From Chryseobacterium gleum (lineage in GTDB: Bacteria > Bacteroidota > Bacteroidia > Flavobacteriales_D > Sanyastnellaceae): a DNA stretch of 64,000 bases. Shown piece after piece: positions 53,185 to 63,694 of the stretch. Every line of letters starts with the position of its first letter. The stretch's first letter is position 1. Below the pieces are notes generated by a model. It did not search any database. It had not been told where the DNA came from and was given only the letters and a program-made list of their open reading frames with translations. The position numbers were made by a program, and so were the translations under genes. The stretch spans positions 1 to 64,000 of the forward strand of contig CAMCTV010000003.1 of NCBI GenBank assembly GCA_945878635.1, given 5' to 3'.

Positions 53185-55917
53185 TTATCGGAGCAAAATC
53201 TCATCAATAAATAACCACGATTTTTCACCAACAAAAGGGTGGTCAGGTGGCAATTTCTTGATGGAATGAGCGCTCAATTTGAAATAACGCATTCTTCGAT
53301 CTTTTGTTGTTTCATTTGATTTCAAAGAAATCTGAAATTGCTTCACACCATCATCATCCTGATAATTTTGTACTGACCCTGACTGCCGCTCGATTTCCAC
53401 AAAATGGATACCGTCAGAACTGCCGGATAAGACCACCTCATTAGGCCAATACACCCAAGCGCTTTTTTGGGAAAGTGATCTAAACCCTATCGAGGAATGT
53501 TCCATTGTGGTATCCGCCTCAACCACCACCTCGAAATCTGTGCCTTCAAATCCTTGCCACTTCCCATCCCATACAAACTCTCCCATTTTTCCATCCATTA
53601 AAGCATCCTTGCCTCCTGCCATATACTTCAGACTTGGCTCGTGCGTGTACTCTATTTTTTTCCAACGATGATGCTGCAACAAAACAGGCCAGGTCAAATT
53701 CTGAAACTGACCATTGGGCAACAGATATTGCACCGCCAAGGTCCCTTGTTGATTTAGCGCTAATCCTTGGGATAAATTACCTCTATAAATGGAGTCACCA
53801 ATGACCGGTGTAAAGGCATAAGTGATTTTATCCAAAGGACATATATCCCCAACGGCTTGTGCACTCAATGTTCTTTGATTGTCAAAAATTTCACCGCCCA
53901 TAATGATAGAAGGAGATTCTACCCATTGGATTTGATCAAACCAAACAAATCCTTCATTGATTATGCGCAACTCCAACATGTTTCTATCCTCCCCTACCGT
54001 TGGGATATATGAAACATCGTATCGATGCCATCCTGAGCGTATGGCAATTGTATCATGCCAAATAAATTTACCCCAAGGTTTTTCAATGCGCAACGCAACG
54101 CGATTCTCGATGCCCGACTTATTATTTGTTTGTTCTGCATATGCCCAAAAACTAAGAACATAGGCGTGATTAGCAACCGTCTCAAATTGATAAAAACTTA
54201 TCTCCTGCGAATTATCGTGTGCAAATTCACCACCAAGATTATTCAATCTTAGACTGACTTCACCATGGTGAGCTCCTGACCTATCGAGGATGGCTGTTGC
54301 CCCGTGTTCTTTGCTCATGTGAAGATAGCATGCCGTTGGAATTCCTGTACTCGTCCATTGCTCAAAACTAAAATCCCTAATCAAATTGCCTTCCCACTCT
54401 TTGTTCATCATGGCATTTAAAGACAACTTACTTCTTTCAAACCGAACCAATTTTACTTCAAATGGATTCAATACCCATTCAAACATTTCTTCTGATTTCA
54501 CCCTTCTGTTCTCGGCGATAAAATGCCATTCACCATTCTCGTAATCCGTTCCCATTGGACAATTGATAATCTTGTGTGTATTTTCCAAATTGACCAAAAT
54601 AAAAAGCTGATGATTGGGATTCTCCCCTTTAAAACAAGCAGACGCTACCTTCATCTTGTCCCACCAATCCTTTTCTTTAAAAGACTTAATTTCATTTTGA
54701 TACTGAATATCCTTGGACAAAAACTGTAACTCTCTAGCGGATTGGTGGTATGCCGACCACATGGCTGGATTCTTGGGGAAACTTTGACCCACATGACGGA
54801 TGAATGCCTGAGAAGCCATCGCTCCATTGATGACGCCCAAATAGACCATTGCTCGGAGCTCATCTGGGGTTGGTTCTCTTTGCCAAAACTCCTGTCCGCC
54901 AAATGCCTGTGGTACAATCCAAATATGCTTTTTGAATTGATAATACTCCTTGAGCTTATTGAGATACTCCCCTGCATTAACAACTGAATTACCTGGAATG
55001 GGGTATGGATCGGTCATCACAATGTCCAATAAATCTTTGTAAGGAAGACTTGGTTTAGTATCAACAAAAACCATAGAAATGGGATGATGAGGGTCCAATT
55101 TTCGAATCAATGCAACAGACTCGGCCAACTCACAGGGCTTGATAAATTGACCATCTGGCTCATCGCTTACATACCAGCTCAAAAGCGCGGGATGATCTTT
55201 GAACATCCTTATTTCCTGTTGTAGTTTACGCAACTTTTCCTTTTTAACTTCAGGAGAATCACTTTCCTTTAATGGACATATTTGTTGAAGGTTGTAATTC
55301 ACCCACATACCCAATTTCGCGCACAAATCCATGTATGCCTTACGCCGCAATAGGGTAGAATCCTCAATGGCTTGGTAAGGTGAATATAGGTTGAAACCAT
55401 TCATGGCTTCCGTTCTGAGAATCCACTCAAAATCATCCCTTTCCCGGGCATAAAACCCGAAAGGAAAAAACTTTGACCTTTGCTCATTACCTACAAAATG
55501 ATGTTGGGTTGCCATGGACGTTTCCAACAATCCTGAAAGAAAATGAATCCTTACCGCATTGTCTTTGCGCGGTAATGTTTTGATTTCTATGGTATCGTAA
55601 GTGAGATTTTGATGACTCAGAACTCTAATGGGGATTTGAATTTCACCGTCACCAATGATCTCAAACTCCTCACGCTCCAAAGGCAATATAAAAAATGACT
55701 TCTGCATGGTGGAAGTGATGCTATCCCGAAAAATCACTCTACCATTTCTAAGAAGAATGGAAATATCTTGTGGCTTTTGGCTTTCGGTGGTTATCCAACA
55801 AATGGGTTTTTCATCACTAAAAAAATAATTGTATTCTGGATATACTAAAATATTCTCCTGAGCAAAGAGGGAATGCGTAAAAACGAAAAGGGAAAGGAAT
55901 AGCAAGACTTTTTTCAT
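53185..55917 (-). CDS. Large secreted glycoside hydrolase-like protein
   Basis: 910 residues. Signal peptide (MKKVLLFLSLFVFTHSLFAQ), a beta domain, then a TIM-barrel-like region (about 150-440). That region has WYVSDEPDGQ, which holds a candidate acid, plus DIVMTDPYPIPGN and WIVPQAFGG, as in GH families with barrel folds. A carbohydrate-binding-like sandwich follows (about 510-650). The end resembles the C-terminal part of Bacteroides beta-hexosaminidases, with chitobiase-like and discoidin-like parts (YTHEPSLKYMAGGKDALMDGKMG...WQGFEGTDFEVVVEAD). No T9SS tail is obvious. The glycan target is unknown. The ATG at 55917 lies four bases after a TAnnTTTG box. Confidence 0.8.
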   Translation of the reverse strand: MKKVLLFLSLFVFTHSLFAQENILVYPEYNYFFSDEKPICWITTESQKPQDISILLRNGRVIFRDSITSTMQKSFFILPLEREEFEIIGDGEIQIPIRVLSHQNLTYDTIEIKTLPRKDNAVRIHFLSGLLETSMATQHHFVGNEQRSKFFPFGFYARERDDFEWILRTEAMNGFNLYSPYQAIEDSTLLRRKAYMDLCAKLGMWVNYNLQQICPLKESDSPEVKKEKLRKLQQEIRMFKDHPALLSWYVSDEPDGQFIKPCELAESVALIRKLDPHHPISMVFVDTKPSLPYKDLLDIVMTDPYPIPGNSVVNAGEYLNKLKEYYQFKKHIWIVPQAFGGQEFWQREPTPDELRAMVYLGVINGAMASQAFIRHVGQSFPKNPAMWSAYHQSARELQFLSKDIQYQNEIKSFKEKDWWDKMKVASACFKGENPNHQLFILVNLENTHKIINCPMGTDYENGEWHFIAENRRVKSEEMFEWVLNPFEVKLVRFERSKLSLNAMMNKEWEGNLIRDFSFEQWTSTGIPTACYLHMSKEHGATAILDRSGAHHGEVSLRLNNLGGEFAHDNSQEISFYQFETVANHAYVLSFWAYAEQTNNKSGIENRVALRIEKPWGKFIWHDTIAIRSGWHRYDVSYIPTVGEDRNMLELRIINEGFVWFDQIQWVESPSIIMGGEIFDNQRTLSAQAVGDICPLDKITYAFTPVIGDSIYRGNLSQGLALNQQGTLAVQYLLPNGQFQNLTWPVLLQHHRWKKIEYTHEPSLKYMAGGKDALMDGKMGEFVWDGKWQGFEGTDFEVVVEADTTMEHSSIGFRSLSQKSAWVYWPNEVVLSGSSDGIHFVEIERQSGSVQNYQDDDGVKQFQISLKSNETTKDRRMRYFKLSAHSIKKLPPDHPFVGEKSWLFIDEILLR

Positions 55918-55921
55918 TCTC

Positions 55922-55929
55922 CAAAAATA
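55922..55929 (-). promoter_or_regulatory. -7 promoter box of the 55917 gene, predicted leaderless start
   Basis: TATTTTTG on the minus strand, then gaga, then ATG 55917. Confidence 0.6.
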
Positions 55930-56002
55930 AACCTTGTTGGTCAGGATTTCGTACTCCAAGGATATGAAGATATTTTGTAACTTGCCCGAGATTGCAGAAT
56001 CC

Positions 56003-58996
56003 ATGAAAAAGAAGATCCATTCGCTTTGTATTTTAATGTTTGCCCTAGCCATTTCTGTAATTGGTAATGCGCAATTGACCGTTATTCCGGGGGGCAGCGC
56101 TTTTCAGATGGGTGACGCGTTGACGGGGAGTGGGATTACCATTCAGGGAAACCCAACCATCAATTGTAACCCATTGGCCTATGGAGCATTTGCCAATGGT
56201 GGCAGTACCTCATTGGGCATTACCAATGGAATTGTTCTCACAACAGGAAATGCGCAAGGCATGGCAGGAGCTAACAATGCACCATCCTATGGGGTAGATA
56301 ATGGCACGCAATACAGCGACCCTCATTTGACTTCCATTGTTCCGCAGGCCAACAGAGACGTTTGCGTGCTTGAATTGGATGTTATTCCCCAATGCGATAC
56401 CTTGACCATTAGGTTCGTTTTCGGGTCCGATGAATACATGGAATTTGTCAATGAAGGATACAATGACGCATTTGCATTTTTCATTTTTGGGCCCAACCCT
56501 GCAGGCGGAATGTACAACGCCTACAACATTGCCCGTCTGCCAAATAATACTGTTGTCAGTATTGACAATGTCAACGCAAACAACAACAGCGCCTACTATG
56601 TAGACAATACCAATGGATCACAAATCCAATATGATGGAAGAACGGTTGTGTTGTCTCCCAAAATCAAAGTGGTTCCTTGCCAAACCTATCACTTTAAATT
56701 GATCATTGGAGACAGTGGAGATGGCAGCATTGACTCTGGAGTTTTGATTGACTTTATTTCTTGCACCAATGCGTTGGAGGCGTCCATCAATGTGACTGCA
56801 TCTGAGTGCGGAATGGACAATGGTTCCGCAGCCATCACCACAGATGGCGGAAATGGTCCTTTTGATTATGATTGGTCTTTTAATCCTGCGTTGAGCGGTC
56901 CTATTGCCAATAACCTTGCACCCGGAAGTTATTCCTTAGAGATTCAAGACATGGGAATAACTTGCGCAACACCCATTACCCTTGACTTTACAATTCCAGA
57001 AGATGGTCCGGTTCCTCAAATAGCGCTTTTCACTGAAGACAATACACCTTGTATCGGGGATACTGTAGCCGTTTGGGGAGTTTGTGATACAACCTTTACG
57101 TGGATCAGCACCAACTACATTGGCCTATCAGGTGACACTGCCTATTTTGTCATTGGAGACAACAATCAATTTGAAATTATGGCGTCCAATCTTTGCGGTT
57201 CCAATAACGCCCTACTTAACCTATCTTCCATTACAAGTCCCCAAGCCAACATATTGAATGATACATTTTATTGCCACAATGAACCGTTGATTTTAAATGG
57301 TGAGCCCGCAGGCGGACCCGGAAATTTTTCATGGACAACACCTAACGGAGGCTCGCTAAATGGCCTAACACATGACCTAGGAAATGCCCAGTTCAGTATG
57401 AATGGAATGTACTATTTGCAGGCCAGCTATGATGATTGTCCAATAAAACTGGATTCTGTTCTTATTTCCATTATTGCCAACCCCACCAACAACATCAATA
57501 ATGCAGCGATTTGTCCCGGTCAATCTTTGGATGTGCTTATTTCACCCAATAGCACATATACATGGAACAATAGCATTGGAGCCAACATCAATACCAATGG
57601 CAATTCAGGACAAATATCCCCAAGCGTCAACACCATTTATACCATTAGCAATGCATACGGCTGCAGCACAACCATCAATGTTGTGATGAATCCAATCCCT
57701 GAAGTGATGACCAACATTTCAACCCTTCAAGGATGTGCGCCTTTGTTGGTTCAATTTACCGATATCAACCCCGAAGTTCTAAATTTCAATTGGCATTTCG
57801 GCGATGGTTCATCCGCCATCATTGAATCACCCAATCATGTTTTTCAAGGTGGAGCCAACGACACCAGTTATCAAGTGACCCTTACTGTCCAAAATGCGCA
57901 AGGGTGCACAAATTCGGCATTCTTTACCATTCAAACCATGATGCCGGCTATAGCCTCTTTCTCGCTTGATCCAGTTTCTCAAATTTTCCCCAACGCATCC
58001 GTTTCTGTAAACAATGAAAGCTCAGGAAGTGGAACGCTTGCATCCGAATGGATGTGGCAAAGCAATTCAACTGCCGTTTGGCAACCCGGATCTTTGAATT
58101 TTGATACCTGGGGAGATTTTGAAATCGCATTGATTACTCAAAATGAATGGTGTTCAGATACTTCCATTCAAGTCATTCAAATTGTGCCACCTGCTCCAAT
58201 AGCCGATTTTAATCTCAGCTATTCCGGTTGTCCAGGAAGTAGTTTTGAATTCACACACACCAGCACGTATGCCCAATCTGTAGAGTGGATTTTTGGTGAT
58301 GGGGACACTACCAGCGCCGAAACAACATCTCACATTTACAACAACACTGGAATGTACAATGTCACATTACTGGCCCATGGCTTTGACGGGACTACCGATA
58401 CCGCTCGTATTGAAGGTGCCGTAGAAATCTATCCATCACCGGAAGCTTTCTTTAATATTCTAGAAACTACGATTGCCGCAGTGGTTGACTCTGCTGTTGT
58501 TATTAATCTTTCTTCCGGGGCCAATACATATTATTGGGATTTTGGAAATGGAGAAACCAGCAATGCCTTTGAACCTTATGCATATTATCAGTTGGTGGGA
58601 CAATATCCCCTGACTTTGGTGGCCAGCAATTCTTACGGCTGCACGGACAGGTATGAACACCCCAAAGGAATTTTAGTAACTACAGATGGTTTTATTGAAA
58701 TGCCCGATGCGTTCTCACCAACAATGCTCAATCCAGCAGATGGAGCGTATGTGAGATATGATTTTTCAAACAACATTTTTCACCCGCATTTCAGATCTGT
58801 AAGTGAGTTTGAAATGATGATTTTTAACAAATGGGGCGAGTTGTTATTTATTACAAATGACATTTGGAAAGGTTGGAATGGATTCTATCAAGACCAAATG
58901 TGTCCCCAGGATGTATACGTATATGGATGCAAAGGCAAGTTCTATGGAGGGGTTGATTTTGAGAGCAAAGGAACGGTAACGTTGCTTATCAAATGA
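56003..58996 (+). CDS. Surface adhesin-like protein with choice-of-anchor L, PKD repeats and T9SS type B tail
   Basis: 997 residues. A signal peptide (to about 24) is followed by a choice-of-anchor L domain (about 25-260, [27 protein letters not shown]...[14 protein letters not shown]). A SprB-like repeat comes next ([25 protein letters not shown]), then three PKD domains marked by [15 protein letters not shown] and DFGNGETS. The gliding-motility-type C-terminal domain ([13 protein letters not shown]...[12 protein letters not shown]) is the type B sorting signal. It is likely held on the cell surface and used for adhesion. The start at ATG 56003 precedes the signal peptide. Its 3' end overlaps rnhA tail to tail by eight bases. 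Confidence 0.88.
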   Translation: MKKKIHSLCILMFALAISVIGNAQLTVIPGGSAFQMGDALTGSGITIQGNPTINCNPLAYGAFANGGSTSLGITNGIVLTTGNAQGMAGANNAPSYGVDNGTQYSDPHLTSIVPQANRDVCVLELDVIPQCDTLTIRFVFGSDEYMEFVNEGYNDAFAFFIFGPNPAGGMYNAYNIARLPNNTVVSIDNVNANNNSAYYVDNTNGSQIQYDGRTVVLSPKIKVVPCQTYHFKLIIGDSGDGSIDSGVLIDFISCTNALEASINVTASECGMDNGSAAITTDGGNGPFDYDWSFNPALSGPIANNLAPGSYSLEIQDMGITCATPITLDFTIPEDGPVPQIALFTEDNTPCIGDTVAVWGVCDTTFTWISTNYIGLSGDTAYFVIGDNNQFEIMASNLCGSNNALLNLSSITSPQANILNDTFYCHNEPLILNGEPAGGPGNFSWTTPNGGSLNGLTHDLGNAQFSMNGMYYLQASYDDCPIKLDSVLISIIANPTNNINNAAICPGQSLDVLISPNSTYTWNNSIGANINTNGNSGQISPSVNTIYTISNAYGCSTTINVVMNPIPEVMTNISTLQGCAPLLVQFTDINPEVLNFNWHFGDGSSAIIESPNHVFQGGANDTSYQVTLTVQNAQGCTNSAFFTIQTMMPAIASFSLDPVSQIFPNASVSVNNESSGSGTLASEWMWQSNSTAVWQPGSLNFDTWGDFEIALITQNEWCSDTSIQVIQIVPPAPIADFNLSYSGCPGSSFEFTHTSTYAQSVEWIFGDGDTTSAETTSHIYNNTGMYNVTLLAHGFDGTTDTARIEGAVEIYPSPEAFFNILETTIAAVVDSAVVINLSSGANTYYWDFGNGETSNAFEPYAYYQLVGQYPLTLVASNSYGCTDRYEHPKGILVTTDGFIEMPDAFSPTMLNPADGAYVRYDFSNNIFHPHFRSVSEFEMMIFNKWGELLFITNDIWKGWNGFYQDQMCPQDVYVYGCKGKFYGGVDFESKGTVTLLIK

Positions 58997-59462
58997 TTTT
59001 CATGTTCTCCTGCGCTTCAAAGAAAGTGTCTACAGGCAAGTTGGATTTCATGCGTGCTTGAACCGCCAAGCGATCACATCGCTCATTCTCCGCATGTCCC
59101 GCATGACCTTTAATCCATTGCCAAGAAACTTCATGTTTATCTACCAGCACAATCAATTGCTTCCATAAATCGGGATTTTTAACATTCTTCCATTGCCTTT
59201 TTTGCCAGCCTGCTATCCATTTTTTCTCAAATGCATCCACCACATATTTGGAATCAGATACGATGCATACATCACAAGGGATAACCGTAAGTGCCTTTAA
59301 TCCTTCAATCACCGCTATCAATTCCATGCGATTGTTGGTTGTCCTTCTAAATCCACCACTAATTTCCTTTTCGTGTTTACCGCTCTGAAGAACTGTGCCA
59401 AAGCCACCCGGACCTGGATTACCGGAGGCCGCACCATCCGCAAATAATTTTACTACTGGCAT
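58989..59462 (-). CDS. rnhA: Ribonuclease HI
   Basis: 157 residues; removes RNA from RNA-DNA hybrids. The acidic active site is present: Asp in [15 protein letters not shown], Glu in [13 protein letters not shown], Asp in [12 protein letters not shown] and Asp in [10 protein letters not shown]. The handle region ([21 protein letters not shown]) is complete. It begins one base after marC. Confidence 0.95.
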   Translation of the reverse strand: MPVVKLFADGAASGNPGPGGFGTVLQSGKHEKEISGGFRRTTNNRMELIAVIEGLKALTVIPCDVCIVSDSKYVVDAFEKKWIAGWQKRQWKNVKNPDLWKQLIVLVDKHEVSWQWIKGHAGHAENERCDRLAVQARMKSNLPVDTFFEAQENMKII

Positions 59463-59463
59463 A

Positions 59464-60042
59464 TTATTGAATCAAAACACCCAAATTCTTTGAGAACAAT
59501 TTAATGGCAATGGCCAAAAGGATAATGCCAAAGGCCTTTTCAATGATAGCAATTCCGCCTGGACCAAAAACCTTTTGAAGTCGGCCCGACAATTTCAAAA
59601 CCATAAATATGATGGGTACATTGAGAAGAATGGCTATGATTATATTGATCATTTGATATTCTGCGCGCAATGAAATCAAAGTTGATATTGTACCCGCTCC
59701 CGCTATCGTAGGAAAAGCCAATGGAACAATGCTCGCCACATGCGTGAGGCCTTCCTTCTGTTTAAAAAGCTGTATTCCCAAAATCATTTCTAAAGCAATA
59801 AAAAACAAGATAAATGCACCCGCTACAGCAAAACTGTAGACATCGACGCCAAACAACCCCAATACGGTTTCTCCACCAATAAGAAAAACAATCATCAGAA
59901 CCATGGAAACCAAGGTTGTCGTTACGGGTTGAATATTGCCTGTTTTGTTCTTTATATCAATAATGATAGGTATACTGCCAACAATATCAATGACGGCAAA
60001 CAACACCATAAAACAAGAACCTATTTCTGCTAAACTAATCAT
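59464..60042 (-). CDS. MarC family integral membrane protein
   Basis: 192 residues with six membrane helices. It has the family features [29 protein letters not shown] and [17 protein letters not shown]. MarC/UPF0056 proteins have no firmly known transport substrate. It has its own perfect promoter box four bases before the ATG and forms a two-gene unit with rnhA. Confidence 0.92.
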   Translation of the reverse strand: MISLAEIGSCFMVLFAVIDIVGSIPIIIDIKNKTGNIQPVTTTLVSMVLMIVFLIGGETVLGLFGVDVYSFAVAGAFILFFIALEMILGIQLFKQKEGLTHVASIVPLAFPTIAGAGTISTLISLRAEYQMINIIIAILLNVPIIFMVLKLSGRLQKVFGPGGIAIIEKAFGIILLAIAIKLFSKNLGVLIQ

Positions 60043-60046
60043 ACTG

Positions 60047-60054
60047 CAAACTTA
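60047..60054 (-). promoter_or_regulatory. -7 promoter box of marC, predicted leaderless start
   Basis: TAAGTTTG on the minus strand, then cagt, then ATG 60042. It lies four bases after the hydrolase stop. Confidence 0.65.
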
Positions 60055-60058
60055 CGTT

Positions 60059-61042
60059 TTAAAAACTTGGTGTTATCATCGACTTATATCTATTCTGATT
60101 TTTTATTAACCATTGATTGAATTGCTTTGGTCTCTCCATATTCCAAACATGTCCAACTTTTTCAAGCTCTGTATAGTTGATGCCTTTAAAATGTTCAGCT
60201 TGTTTTCTTCCCACCTCAAGCGGAATCAATCGATCTGCATCTCCCCAGAATATGTTGACCTTGCATTTCCATTGAAAATTGTACCTGATCCAATACTCCT
60301 CATTTTTTCTTAAATCAACTACCAACTGCTCGTGATCCTTCCGCCTTGGCTCTAAATCATTTTCAATAATCTGATTGGCTACAAAACGGGGCACCCATAT
60401 TTTTCGATGCAATGACAACTTTGTTCGTGTATTAAATACCGCAGCGTTAGCTGGAGATAACAAATCAAAAAAATCTTGAAGACCAACCGAATGCGCAATA
60501 GAATCGGCCATTGATGCGCCAAAAAATCGTATGGGGGCATCAATCATCGTAAGCTGACTTGTCATATTGGGATATTGATCTGCAAAGATTCCAGCGACTA
60601 TTCCGCCGTATGAATTTCCAACAACATGAACCTTTTGATAGCCGTCATCATTGTGCAACTGAGATAACAACAACAAACATTCAGCAACCCAATGCACTTG
60701 ATCTTGAATGGAATAACCTTGAGGAATATTTTTGGACTCTCCATGGAATTTAAGATCCAAGGCTATAACGTCATAATGCTTGCTCAACTTAGAAGCATTC
60801 TTGGCGTATTGAACTTCAGCATTCCCTGTTATACCATGAAGCAAAAGCAACTTTGGCTTTCCTTGATGCGAGACCCATGCGTGACCCTCGTCGCCATTGT
60901 TGAACTTTAAAACAACTTCATCGAGATGGTGTCGATGCATTTTTCTTGAACGAGCGCTTTGAATGATGTTGCGCTGAGCAATCAACGCTTCAGAAGCGAT
61001 GAATGAGAAAACAAAGACAAATCCCACTAAAATTCTATTCAT
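60059..61042 (-). CDS. Secreted alpha/beta hydrolase
   Basis: 327 residues with a signal peptide (MNRILVGFVFVFSFIASEALIAQ). The alpha/beta hydrolase triad is visible: Ser144 in GNSYGG, Asp in FWGDADRLIP and His in VGHVWNMERP, with oxyanion loop LLLHGITGN. It may be an esterase or lactonase acting in the periplasm. It is the last gene of the permease-mutarotase operon (ATGA overlap), so an ester of the sugar could be its substrate, which is inference only. Confidence 0.82.
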   Translation of the reverse strand: MNRILVGFVFVFSFIASEALIAQRNIIQSARSRKMHRHHLDEVVLKFNNGDEGHAWVSHQGKPKLLLLHGITGNAEVQYAKNASKLSKHYDVIALDLKFHGESKNIPQGYSIQDQVHWVAECLLLLSQLHNDDGYQKVHVVGNSYGGIVAGIFADQYPNMTSQLTMIDAPIRFFGASMADSIAHSVGLQDFFDLLSPANAAVFNTRTKLSLHRKIWVPRFVANQIIENDLEPRRKDHEQLVVDLRKNEEYWIRYNFQWKCKVNIFWGDADRLIPLEVGRKQAEHFKGINYTELEKVGHVWNMERPKQFNQWLIKNQNRYKSMITPSF

Positions 61043-61377
61043 TCTTCCTCCAGTTTATAAATTAAATGCGCCATCTTCCATTTCTCGCCTGAGAGAGAAC
61101 CTGGAATGGGTTGTTGAAACTTCCACATTAATTTTTCCCATTCAACTGTTGGAGGGTGACCCAAATCTGCGATAGACTTCTTCTTCCAATTCATCTCCTG
61201 ATTGGAATGTGCTATTAAAACCAAACGGTTGCTGAATCTATAAATACGACATGATGTGATACCTGATCTTAAAATTTGCGCCTCTACTTCTGGCCAAACA
61301 TTTTGATGCCATTTTTCATATTCACCTATTCCGTTTGGATCATCAACCAAATCCAGAAAAAAAACATATTCATTCAT
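61039..61377 (-). CDS. L-rhamnose/L-fucose mutarotase-like protein
   Basis: 112 residues, the size of the RhaM (L-rhamnose mutarotase) family, ferredoxin-like fold. Typical parts are YEKWHQNVWPEVEAQIL (conserved His), the SCRIYRFSNRLVLIAHS strands and WEKLMWKFQQPIPG near the end. It should speed conversion between alpha and beta anomers of a 6-deoxy sugar. The start at ATG 61377 overlaps the permease stop by eight bases. Confidence 0.82.
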   Translation of the reverse strand: MNEYVFFLDLVDDPNGIGEYEKWHQNVWPEVEAQILRSGITSCRIYRFSNRLVLIAHSNQEMNWKKKSIADLGHPPTVEWEKLMWKFQQPIPGSLSGEKWKMAHLIYKLEEE

Positions 61378-62542
61378 GCTGCATTCTTTTGTAATAAAAA
61401 GCAAACACACCAACAAAGCAAAAGCACACCATCGGCAAAAAATAGGCCCAACTTAAATTCCCAGACCATTGTGCCAATTGTGCCATTGCAAATGGAATCA
61501 AAGCTCCGCCTGAAATGGTCATGACAATAAACGCGCCGCCTCGCACTTTGTTGCTTTGCAAAGTGCCTATTCCAAGCGCGAAGATAGTAGGGAACATGAT
61601 GGACATGAAAAACGGAAGTGCCAACAAAAAGAACTGTGAAAATGGCTGAGCCAAAACAACTCCTAGCGTACATACGACTGCACCTAAAGAAAAGAACAAA
61701 AGAATTTGCTCTGCCGGCCATCTTCTCATCATCCATGATCCAATGAATCTTCCTGTTGTAAAAAAAGCCAATGAAAGAGAAAGGTAATAGGCTGATTCCT
61801 GCATACTATGAGAAAAGTACAGACTCATGTATCTGATAAAAAAGCTTGAAATACCAATCTGTGACCCTACATATAAAAACTGAGCAACCACGGACATTAC
61901 AAAAGAATTGTTCTTAAAAATGTCATTTGAATTTGATGGCGCATCAAGACTTGGCTCATGAAACATTGGAAATTTTAATCGGTAGATGACAAACATTAAG
62001 CAAACAATAATCAAAGCCAGCACTATGAAAGGCGTTGTTTCCAAATGACTATTCTGATCTGTTTCATCCAATAATAAAAAGCCTCCCAAACCAGCGGCAA
62101 CCATTGCGCCAAGACCATTGAAACTTTGCGCCAAATTGAGTCTGTACACTTGTTGTTCTGGAGCGGAAATTCGCGTTATCAATGGATTGGCAGCTGCTTC
62201 AAGCATTGTGATTCCCAAACCTATTAACAATAATGCCCCCAGAAAAAACACATACGAGTGTAGAAATGATGCCGGCACAAACCCCAAAATTCCCGATGCA
62301 AATAATCCCAACCCCAACAAGATGGTTTTTTGATAACCCATTTTAGCAATCAAAAAAGCAGATGGCAAGGCCATGATAAAATAAGCGATGTAAAAAGCGC
62401 TGTCCACCAACATGGCCTTGGTGTCCGACAATTGAAAAGACTGTCGCAACTTGGCAATCAAAATTGGATTTAAGTTATGCGCCAAAGCCCACATGAAAAA
62501 CAATGATACTAGGGCTAAAAACAAAGATTGACTATGTTTCAT
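61370..62542 (-). CDS. Sugar MFS transporter, L-fucose permease (FHS/FucP) family
   Basis: 390 residues, twelve membrane helices, inner-membrane sugar-proton symporter. Early features match FucP-type permeases: FFMWALAHNLNPILIAKLRQ in helix 1 and LVDSAFYIAYFIMALPSAFLIAKMGYQK. The centre has GLGITMLEAAANPLIT, with LAQSFNGLGAMVAAGLGG in the following helix. The start at ATG 62542 shares one base with the upstream stop (TAATG). L-fucose is the likeliest cargo by family, but other sugars are known for FHS members. Confidence 0.88.
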   Translation of the reverse strand: MKHSQSLFLALVSLFFMWALAHNLNPILIAKLRQSFQLSDTKAMLVDSAFYIAYFIMALPSAFLIAKMGYQKTILLGLGLFASGILGFVPASFLHSYVFFLGALLLIGLGITMLEAAANPLITRISAPEQQVYRLNLAQSFNGLGAMVAAGLGGFLLLDETDQNSHLETTPFIVLALIIVCLMFVIYRLKFPMFHEPSLDAPSNSNDIFKNNSFVMSVVAQFLYVGSQIGISSFFIRYMSLYFSHSMQESAYYLSLSLAFFTTGRFIGSWMMRRWPAEQILLFFSLGAVVCTLGVVLAQPFSQFFLLALPFFMSIMFPTIFALGIGTLQSNKVRGGAFIVMTISGGALIPFAMAQLAQWSGNLSWAYFLPMVCFCFVGVFAFYYKRMQHE

Positions 62543-63681
62543 TATCTTCTTATTTTGATTGGAATAAACGATTCCAAATTGTATTCTGAAACAACCACCC
62601 AATAACCACCGCCGCCTGCGCCCGAAATCTTGAAACCCAAAATATCGGATTCAATCGGTTTTAGAATAGCTTCTGCTGTTTCATTGGTCATGAGCGGAAA
62701 TAGCTGACACTGCGCTCTAAATGATGCCGTCATCCATCTCCCCAATCCGTTTAAGTCTTTATTCAGAATACTCAACCAAACATTTTTGGCTGCATCAGCC
62801 AATTGCTCCGCTCCATCATGACTGAGATGGACTTCATCCAAAACCTCAAAACCATCTTCTCGCGGTCCTATTGGAATCAAAAACAAATGACGCTCCAACC
62901 ACAATAATGTATCTTCATCAAGAACGGTGGTTATGCCCTGCGGCCAATAATCATTTTTATAATCCAACCTATTTAAGCCTGGAAAAACAATGCCTATTGC
63001 ATCTTGAGAGCCTGAAACATTTTTCCTTCCAGGGGGATTATCAGCAGCGAAAAGTAACTTGGCCATTTGCTCATTGTCTTGATTGGGGAGGTGTTTTCCC
63101 CATAAACTCAATGCTGTGTTTCTTGTGCTAGAGGCCATTCCACTTCGCAGGTTAAAGTTGACCGATGGTAAAATGGAAATGGTAACAACAGGACCAGCGC
63201 AATGCTGACTGACAAAGGGTTGATCCAACCATCCACCCGCCAAATCGATTCGAAATGGCATCTCTGTCTCTTTGCGAAATTGAGTCGTTGACCGTGCAGG
63301 TAAACCATCCTTGGGTGTTCTTTCTAAAACAATGTATTGGACTCCATTGGACTCAATGAAGGCCTGCTTTTCTTCGCTATGTCCATCTTCATTGACAACA
63401 AAATAATCTGGAAGAATCTCGTTTAGCTCTTCAATAAAATCCAACTGGCCAAACCCTTTACTGATTTTGACTTCTTTGACAACGCGCAAAGCACTTAGTA
63501 AATATGTTCGTTCTTGTTCATTGAAATAGGTGGACCTTTTCTTCAATTGCAAGACATTGGCGTCATTGCCAATACAAACAAATAATTCACCTAAATCTGC
63601 AGCGCGCTCTAGAAATGCAATGTGCCCTGGATGCAATGCATCAAAACATCCAGACACCATAACTTTTGGAACTTTCATCAT
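62542..63681 (-). CDS. Nucleotidyltransferase-GHMP kinase fusion, candidate sugar activation enzyme
   Basis: 379 residues, two domains. The first (about 5-137) is a cytidylyltransferase-like fold: VSGCFDALHPGH with HPGH at 17-20, and ARSTTQFR at 129-136 in place of ISTTxxR. The second (about 142-379) is a GHMP kinase: motif 1 RIDLAGGWLDQP (144-155), SGSQDAIGIVFPGLNRLDY (223-241) and motif 3 KISGAGGGGYWVV (351-363). The usual glycine-rich motif 2 is unclear; GMASSTRNTALSLWG (181-195) takes its place. The order suggests phosphorylation of a sugar and transfer of a nucleotide by one protein. It starts 13 bases after mpl and is coupled to the FucP-type permease. Confidence 0.82.
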   Translation of the reverse strand: MMKVPKVMVSGCFDALHPGHIAFLERAADLGELFVCIGNDANVLQLKKRSTYFNEQERTYLLSALRVVKEVKISKGFGQLDFIEELNEILPDYFVVNEDGHSEEKQAFIESNGVQYIVLERTPKDGLPARSTTQFRKETEMPFRIDLAGGWLDQPFVSQHCAGPVVTISILPSVNFNLRSGMASSTRNTALSLWGKHLPNQDNEQMAKLLFAADNPPGRKNVSGSQDAIGIVFPGLNRLDYKNDYWPQGITTVLDEDTLLWLERHLFLIPIGPREDGFEVLDEVHLSHDGAEQLADAAKNVWLSILNKDLNGLGRWMTASFRAQCQLFPLMTNETAEAILKPIESDILGFKISGAGGGGYWVVVSEYNLESFIPIKIRR

Positions 63682-63694
63682 CCCAAGATAATGA

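Noticed and set aside
53505-53804. 99-residue plus-strand ORF
   Set aside because: Antisense shadow inside the glycosidase-like gene, Pro- and Cys-rich with no domain.
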